DNA of 64,000 bases from Acidimicrobiia bacterium. Its GTDB lineage: Bacteria; Actinomycetota; Acidimicrobiia; IMCC26256; PALSA-610. The notes below the pieces were generated by a model that saw nothing but the letters and a program-made list of their open reading frames with translations, did not search any database and had not been told where the DNA came from. The DNA is taken from assembly GCA_026002935.1 (NCBI GenBank), contig BPGH01000001.1:2900662-2964661 (forward strand). Direction: 5' to 3'. Positions 60,086-64,000 of the stretch are shown in pieces (position 1 is the stretch's first letter; the number at the start of each line of letters is the position of its first letter). The position numbers and the translations under genes were made by a program.

Positions 60086-60673
60086 ATGCGCAAGGCGGCC
60101 GCGGTCGCGATCCTCGTGCTGGGCGTCCTGGCGCCCGTGGCCGGCGCGCCCGCACCCGCCGTCGCCGCGCCGCCTCGCGCCCGACGACCTCGTGCTCCGG
60201 TCGCGCCCGGCGCCGACCGCGACGTGCGCACCGGCGCGCTCCGGGTGAGCGCGCAGCCCGGCGGCGGGGTGTGGCAGTCGGCGGTCGTGACGAACCGCTC
60301 CCCGGTGCGCTTCACCGTGGCGCTCTCCGGCGGCGACGGCTGGGTCCGCCCCGCCCTCGACCGGGTGCTGGTCGACCCGGGCGCCTCGGTGACCGTCGAC
60401 TTCACGGTGGCGCCGCCGCGCGACGCGCCCGCCGGCGACCACGCGACCCGCCTCGTCGCCGAGGTCCCCGACGCCCCCGGCGTGCGCCAGGAGCTCGCGA
60501 TCCTCGCGTCGGTCGTCGGCGAACCGGTGCCCGCCCCCGCGCGGCGCCCGGCCGCGCGCCGCGCCGGGCGCGACCGGCGCCGCCCCGCGGACGGCGCGAG
60601 CGACTCCTACGCGGTGACGGTGCTGGCGGGCACGGCCGTGCTCGTCGCGCTCGCCTCGTGGTGCCGCCCGTGA
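60086..60673 (+). CDS. Secreted or membrane-anchored protein of unknown function
   Basis: 195 residues with an N-terminal signal peptide ([20 protein letters not shown], cleavage after AVAA likely), a beta-rich middle resembling an immunoglobulin-like fold ([35 protein letters not shown]), an Arg/Pro-rich linker and a C-terminal hydrophobic helix ([16 protein letters not shown]). GGTGGAGG lies ahead of the ATG. The name cannot be narrowed. The following 182 bases up to the rsfS stop hold no convincing gene. Confidence 0.65.
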   Translation: MRKAAAVAILVLGVLAPVAGAPAPAVAAPPRARRPRAPVAPGADRDVRTGALRVSAQPGGGVWQSAVVTNRSPVRFTVALSGGDGWVRPALDRVLVDPGASVTVDFTVAPPRDAPAGDHATRLVAEVPDAPGVRQELAILASVVGEPVPAPARRPAARRAGRDRRRPADGASDSYAVTVLAGTAVLVALASWCRP

Positions 60674-60855
60674 CCGGCGCGCTGCGGTCCGGCGCCGGCG
60701 CCGCGCGAGCGCGCCCCCCGCGCCGCCCGCGGCCCGAGCCGCCGGCCCGCCCGGCCGCGGCGCGACGCGCCCGGGCGGACGCGTGCAGCCGCTCGACGTC
60801 GACGCGCTCAACCGCGCGCTCGCGGCCCCGCCGCGACCCGGCGGGGCGAGCGGGG

Positions 60856-61332
60856 TCAGGACGCGCCGACCTGCTGCCACTCGACGCGCGCCGCGTCGGC
60901 CCAGAGGCGCTCGAGCCCGTAGAAGGCCCGGGTCTCCGAGAGGAACACGTGCACCACCAGGTCGCCGTAGTCGAGCAGCACCCACGACGCGTCGTCGAGC
61001 CCCTCGACGGCGCGCGGCCGGACCCCGGCCTGCTCCCGTAGCTGCTCCTCGACCTCCTCGACGATCGTGCGGACCTGGCGGGTGTTGGGTGCGCTCGTCA
61101 CGACGAAGCTGTCGACGATGCCGATGATGTCGCCCACGTCGAGGACGACGATCTCCTCGCCCTTCTTCCCGGCCGCCGCGCGGGCGGCGATCCCGGCCTT
61201 GGTCGTCGCGTCCGTGGTCGCTCCTCGTGTCCTCGGGGTCGGGGTCTCGGGGTCGGGCGCGGCGGAGCCTACCGGCCGCCCCGCCGGCCCCGCCGCCGGC
61301 CGGCGCCGCCCACCGAGGTGCGGCCGGCCCAC
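60856..61332 (-). CDS. rsfS: Ribosomal silencing factor RsfS (start uncertain)
   Basis: RsfS/Iojap, which binds ribosomal protein L14 and blocks subunit joining. Core: [63 protein letters not shown] and the terminal [11 protein letters not shown]. The conserved part needs only about 119 residues, starting near 61215, but no ATG, GTG or TTG exists there. The nearest in-frame start is GTG 61332, used here, which adds a Gly/Pro/Arg-rich stretch. GAGGAG followed by ACG at 61215 is the alternative, either a non-standard start or a sequence error. Confidence 0.85.
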   Translation of the reverse strand: MGRPHLGGRRRPAAGPAGRPVGSAAPDPETPTPRTRGATTDATTKAGIAARAAAGKKGEEIVVLDVGDIIGIVDSFVVTSAPNTRQVRTIVEEVEEQLREQAGVRPRAVEGLDDASWVLLDYGDLVVHVFLSETRAFYGLERLWADAARVEWQQVGAS

Positions 61333-61485
61333 CGACGTGGACGGACGCCGGCCGCGGGCCGTCCCGCCCGGCGCGGGGCTCGCCCGCGGTCGCCGCGAGG
61401 ATCCCGGCCAGCGACGGCGAGCGCGACCACCACGGCCGCGAACACGCCCCGGCGGCCGCGGCGCGCCGGGCGCCGGCGCGCTCAC
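61216..61485 (-). other. Possible broken small membrane-protein gene between nadD and rsfS
   Basis: A GTG at 61485 overlaps the nadD stop (GTGA), the arrangement used by real genes here. After one or two frame changes the sequence reads [14 protein letters not shown] and ILAATAG, which looks like a transmembrane segment. The frame breaks make the product unreadable. In related actinobacteria an envelope protein often separates nadD and rsfS, so a damaged or misread short gene is possible. Confidence 0.3.
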
Positions 61486-62126
61486 CCGCGCCATCCGTAC
61501 AACGCGCGCGCGCGGAGGATCCGCGCCGCGGGGGTCGGCACCAGGTAGTCGAACGGCGCGCCGCGCGCGATGCGGTCGCGCAGGTCGGTCGACGACACGT
61601 CGAGGCGCGGCATCGTCACGGTGCAGCTGTCCCAGCCGGGGACGGACGCGACCGCCTCCCCCTCCCGGCCGACGACCGCGAGCGTCACGGCGCGCCGCAG
61701 CTCGTCGACGCGGTGCCACGTCGGGAGCCCCGCGACGAGGTCCGCGCCGACGACGAGGTACAGCGAGCGCGCGCCGTCGCGGAGGCGCTCGACGGTGTCG
61801 ATCGTGTAGGTCGGGCCCTCGCGCTCCATCTCGAGCGCGCACGGTTCGAGCGCGTCGACGCCGTCGACGGCGGTCTCGACGAGCGCGTACCGGTCGGCCG
61901 CCGGGGCGACCACGCGCCCGTGCTTCTGCCACGGATCCGCGGCGACGACGAGGAGCACCCGGTCGAGCGCGAGCTGGTGGCGCGCCTCGACGGCGGCCAC
62001 GAGGTGACCGACGTGGACCGGGTCGAACGTCCCGCCGAGGATGCCGAGCCGTTCGGTTCCCGCCGTCGGCCGGCCGCCCTGCCGGGGCCGCGCGCCATCG
62101 CCGGAGTCTACGGGCGGGGGCGGCAC
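61482..62126 (-). CDS. nadD: Nicotinate-nucleotide adenylyltransferase
   Basis: NadD joins nicotinate mononucleotide and ATP to make deamido-NAD. The nucleotidyltransferase signature [16 protein letters not shown] and the C-terminal SSTDLRDRI are intact, with VVAADPWQK and [13 protein letters not shown] between. No start codon is close to the conserved core in frame; GTG 62126 is used (214 residues). An ATG at 62098 is in another frame and would be right if one base near 62060 were wrong. Followed by rsfS, as usual. Confidence 0.9.
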   Translation of the reverse strand: MPPPPVDSGDGARPRQGGRPTAGTERLGILGGTFDPVHVGHLVAAVEARHQLALDRVLLVVAADPWQKHGRVVAPAADRYALVETAVDGVDALEPCALEMEREGPTYTIDTVERLRDGARSLYLVVGADLVAGLPTWHRVDELRRAVTLAVVGREGEAVASVPGWDSCTVTMPRLDVSSTDLRDRIARGAPFDYLVPTPAARILRARALYGWRG

Positions 62127-62192
62127 CGCCCGGCGCCGTGAACGCCGCGTTGCGGTCGCGCGTCGCGCCGTCGACGCGCACCCGCGCCGTCG

Positions 62193-62198
62193 TAGGGT
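62193..62198 (+). promoter_or_regulatory. -10 box (TAGGGT) for the ACT-domain gene
   Basis: TAGGGT then 7 bases then GTG 62206; leaderless spacing. Confidence 0.45.
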
Positions 62199-62205
62199 GC
62201 AGGGC

Positions 62206-62995
62206 GTGCCGGGGGTCGGAGCGCACGACGACGGGGCGGTGGCGGGCTCGTCACCGACGGACGACGTACGGCCGGGGACGCGCATGGTGCTGCGCATCTG
62301 GCTGCCCGATCGGCCCGGCGCGCTCGGGCACGTCGCGTCGCGCATCGGCGCGCTCGGGGCCGACATCGTCGGCGTCGACGTGCTCGAGCGCAGCGAGCAC
62401 GTCGCGGTCGACGAGTTCGACGTCGTGCTGCCCCGGGCCGACCTCGTCGACGCTGCTCGTGCGCGAGATCGAGGAGGTCGACGGCGCGTCGGTCGAGGAG
62501 TGGCGCACCGTCGACCGCTTCCCCGACCCGCGGCTCGACGCGCTCGTCTCCGTCGAGTCCGTGATCTCGGCCTCCGGCCTCGGCGACGCTCGCCGCCCAT
62601 GCTCGTCGCGAGAGCGTCCGCTCGGAGTTCACCGCCGACTGGGCCGCGCTCCTGCGCGGCGACTCGCTCCTCGCCGTCGAGCCGGCGACGGGCTGCCCGG
62701 GCTCGTCCGTGCTCCATGCGCTCGCGACCGGCACCGCCGCCTCCCCGGCGGTCGCCTCGGGGCGCGGCCGGCCCCGACGACCTCGCGGTCGCACCCCTCG
62801 CGCGGCTCGACGCGTGGCTGCTCGTCGGGCGCGACGGCCACCCCTTCCGCCGGCGCGAGCGCCAGCAGCTCCTCGCGCTCGCCCGCATCGCCGACCGCTT
62901 CGGCGACGCTCGTCGGCGGCGCGGGGTTCGACGACGTCGCTAGCGGTCCCGGTAGTACTGGCCGCACGGCCCGGCCCGCGATCCGCGCCTCCTGA
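62206..62995 (+). CDS. ACT-domain protein (about four frameshifts)
   Basis: The first 80 residues are clear: MVLRIWLPDRPGALGHVASRIG is a typical ACT domain that binds an amino acid or other small ligand. After frame changes near 62452, 62591, 62760 and 62908 the protein continues LLVREIEEVDGASVEEWRTVD, then FTADWAALLRGDSL, then DDLAVAPLARLDAWLLVGRD, a GAF-like second half. Three of the four breaks occur where GACGCGCTC appears to have become GACGCTC. The end is uncertain: 62995 in the last frame, 62943 in another. An amino-acid-sensing regulator is plausible. Confidence 0.65.
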
Positions 62996-63985
62996 CGGCG
63001 GCGCGACGGCCTCGTCGACCTCCCGGTCGAGCCGCAGGTAGCTCGCGAGGCGCGCCGCGTCGAGCTCGCCGCGCCCCACGGCGGCGCGCACCGCGCAGCC
63101 CGGCTCGCTCGCCGTGCGCGCAGTCGGAGAAGCGGCACCCGGCCGCGAGCGCCTCGACGTCGGCGAACGCGCGGCTCAGCCCCTCGTCGGCGTCCCACAG
63201 CGCCACCGCGCGCAGCCCGGGCGTGTCGACCAGCACGCCGCCGCCGGGGAGCGGCACGAGCTCGCGCGCGGTCGTCGTGTGCCGGCCGCGCTGGTCGCTG
63301 CTCGCGGACCCCGCTCGGTCGCCTGCACCTCGTCGCCGACGAGGAGGTTCACCAGCGTCGACTTCCCGACCCCCGACGCGCCGACGAGCGCGACCGTGCG
63401 GCCCTGCGCGTCCCCGCCCGCAGCTCGTCGATCGCCGCGGCCGCCGGGCGCGGCGGTGACGACCACGTCGACCGTCGGGGCGACCCCGCGCACCGCCGTC
63501 GACCGCGGCCGCGCACGTCGCGCTCCTCGGGCACCAGGTCCGCCTTGGTCAGCACGACGAGCGGCGTCGCGCCCCCGTCGTAGACCAGCACGAGCTCGCG
63601 CTCGAGGCGCCGGAGGTTCGGCCCGTTCGTGCCAGCGACTGCACCACGAGGACCACGTCGACGTTCGCCGCGACGCACCTGCGGGCCCGGCGGGCGACGC
63701 CCTCCATCGGGTCGCCGCGCACGAACGCCGACCGGCGCGCCACGCACCTCGACGACCGCCCGCCTCGGTCGCCCTCGCCCGCGACGAGCACCCAGTCCCC
63801 CACCGCGACCGGCTCCGCCCCGGGGCCGCGTGTCGCCCGCTCCGTGCCGGCGGTCGTCACGACCGTGACGAGCCCGCGGTCGACGCGCACGACCCGGCCC
63901 GGGGCTCGGGTCCCGGGGCGGGCGAGCGCGGCCGACCCGGTCGGTCCCATCCGAGCGGGCGCAGGGCGCCGTACTCGTCCGTCAT
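62940..63985 (-). CDS. rsgA: Small ribosomal subunit GTPase RsgA (multiple frameshifts)
   Basis: RsgA/YjeQ, a circularly permuted GTPase in 30S maturation. Pieces in order: MTDEYGALRPLGWD (ATG 63985), RVVRVDRGLVTVVTTAG (OB fold), NVDVVLVVQSLA, VVLTKADLVPEE (G4), VALVGASGVGKSTLVNLLVGDE (G1), LVDTPGLRAVALWD (G3), zinc motif GCRFSDCAHGE, and DAARLASYLRLDREVDEA. At least six single-base indels split them across all three frames. The order of motifs and the total length near 348 residues are right for the family, so errors at this contig end are more likely than decay. Confidence 0.82.
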
Positions 63986-64000
63986 GACGCGTCCCAGCCT

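Noticed and set aside
60674..60855. A small gene starting at the GTG overlapping the stop at 60671-60673
   Set aside because: The frame is low-complexity Arg/Ala/Pro and runs into rsfS antisense; a short protein-like stretch ([14 protein letters not shown]) is in a different frame, so evidence is insufficient.

Overview
The window is a very GC-rich, densely packed chromosomal segment from an actinobacterium. The evidence is the gene neighbourhoods (uppS-recO-glyS-dgt-dnaG-rpoD; comEA-comEC-folP-holA next to rpsT and lepA; phoH-ybeY-CorC-era; hrcA-dnaJ-rsmE), a BldD-type regulator, a SigK/RskA-like sigma/anti-sigma pair, an actinobacterial-type LeuS with a KMGKS loop, and many probably leaderless genes. 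A deep-branching lineage such as Acidimicrobiia is my best guess, by inference only. I see no plasmid, phage, IS or CRISPR signature.

Layout. 1-4600: a partial gene end, an EAL-domain protein, and divergently a 1161-residue class III nucleotide cyclase/AAA/TPR protein. 4589-10010: an oxygenase module. A Rieske oxygenase, a carotenoid-oxygenase homologue and a lipoprotein lie on the minus strand, with a second divergent carotenoid-oxygenase homologue on the plus strand and twin palindromic operators between them. 10023-13047: GH4 glycosidase, YczE-like membrane protein and MocA-type oxidoreductase. 13132-15879: a 22-bp palindrome, then a PlsY homologue, an MFS protein and a DegV protein with overlapping start/stop codons, which suggests a fatty-acid salvage unit. 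15883-20595: a hydrolase, membrane proteins, tRNA-Met, an ECF sigma factor with a large membrane-anchored partner, and tRNA-Asn.

20875-32000 is a minus-strand housekeeping run (rpoD, dnaG, dgt, ppdK, a J-domain/RDD fusion, glyS, recO, uppS), with a divergent lipid-kinase gene at 32098. 32987-38760 is an aa3-type cytochrome oxidase operon (coxB, coxA, coxC, small subunit IV, CtaG, membrane cupredoxin). 38911-43276: era, CorC/HlyC, ybeY, phoH, bldD. 43495-49139: rsmE, dnaJ, hrcA behind a CIRCE element, hemW, RskA-like anti-sigma and ECF sigma. 49159-50618: acyl-CoA dehydrogenase and a small unknown. 50622-59803: lepA, rpsT, holA, a FolP2-like protein, a short ComEC, ComEA, leuS. 59903-63985: tRNA-Ala, a secreted protein, rsfS, nadD, an ACT protein and rsgA.

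Sequence quality matters here. rpoD, ppdK, lepA, glyS, dgt, coxC, the cupredoxin, the anti-sigma factor, the ACT protein and rsgA are all interrupted by single-base indels. Removing them restores whole codon numbers, and several of these genes are essential, so I treat the breaks as consensus errors rather than pseudogenes. The first 20 kb is free of them.
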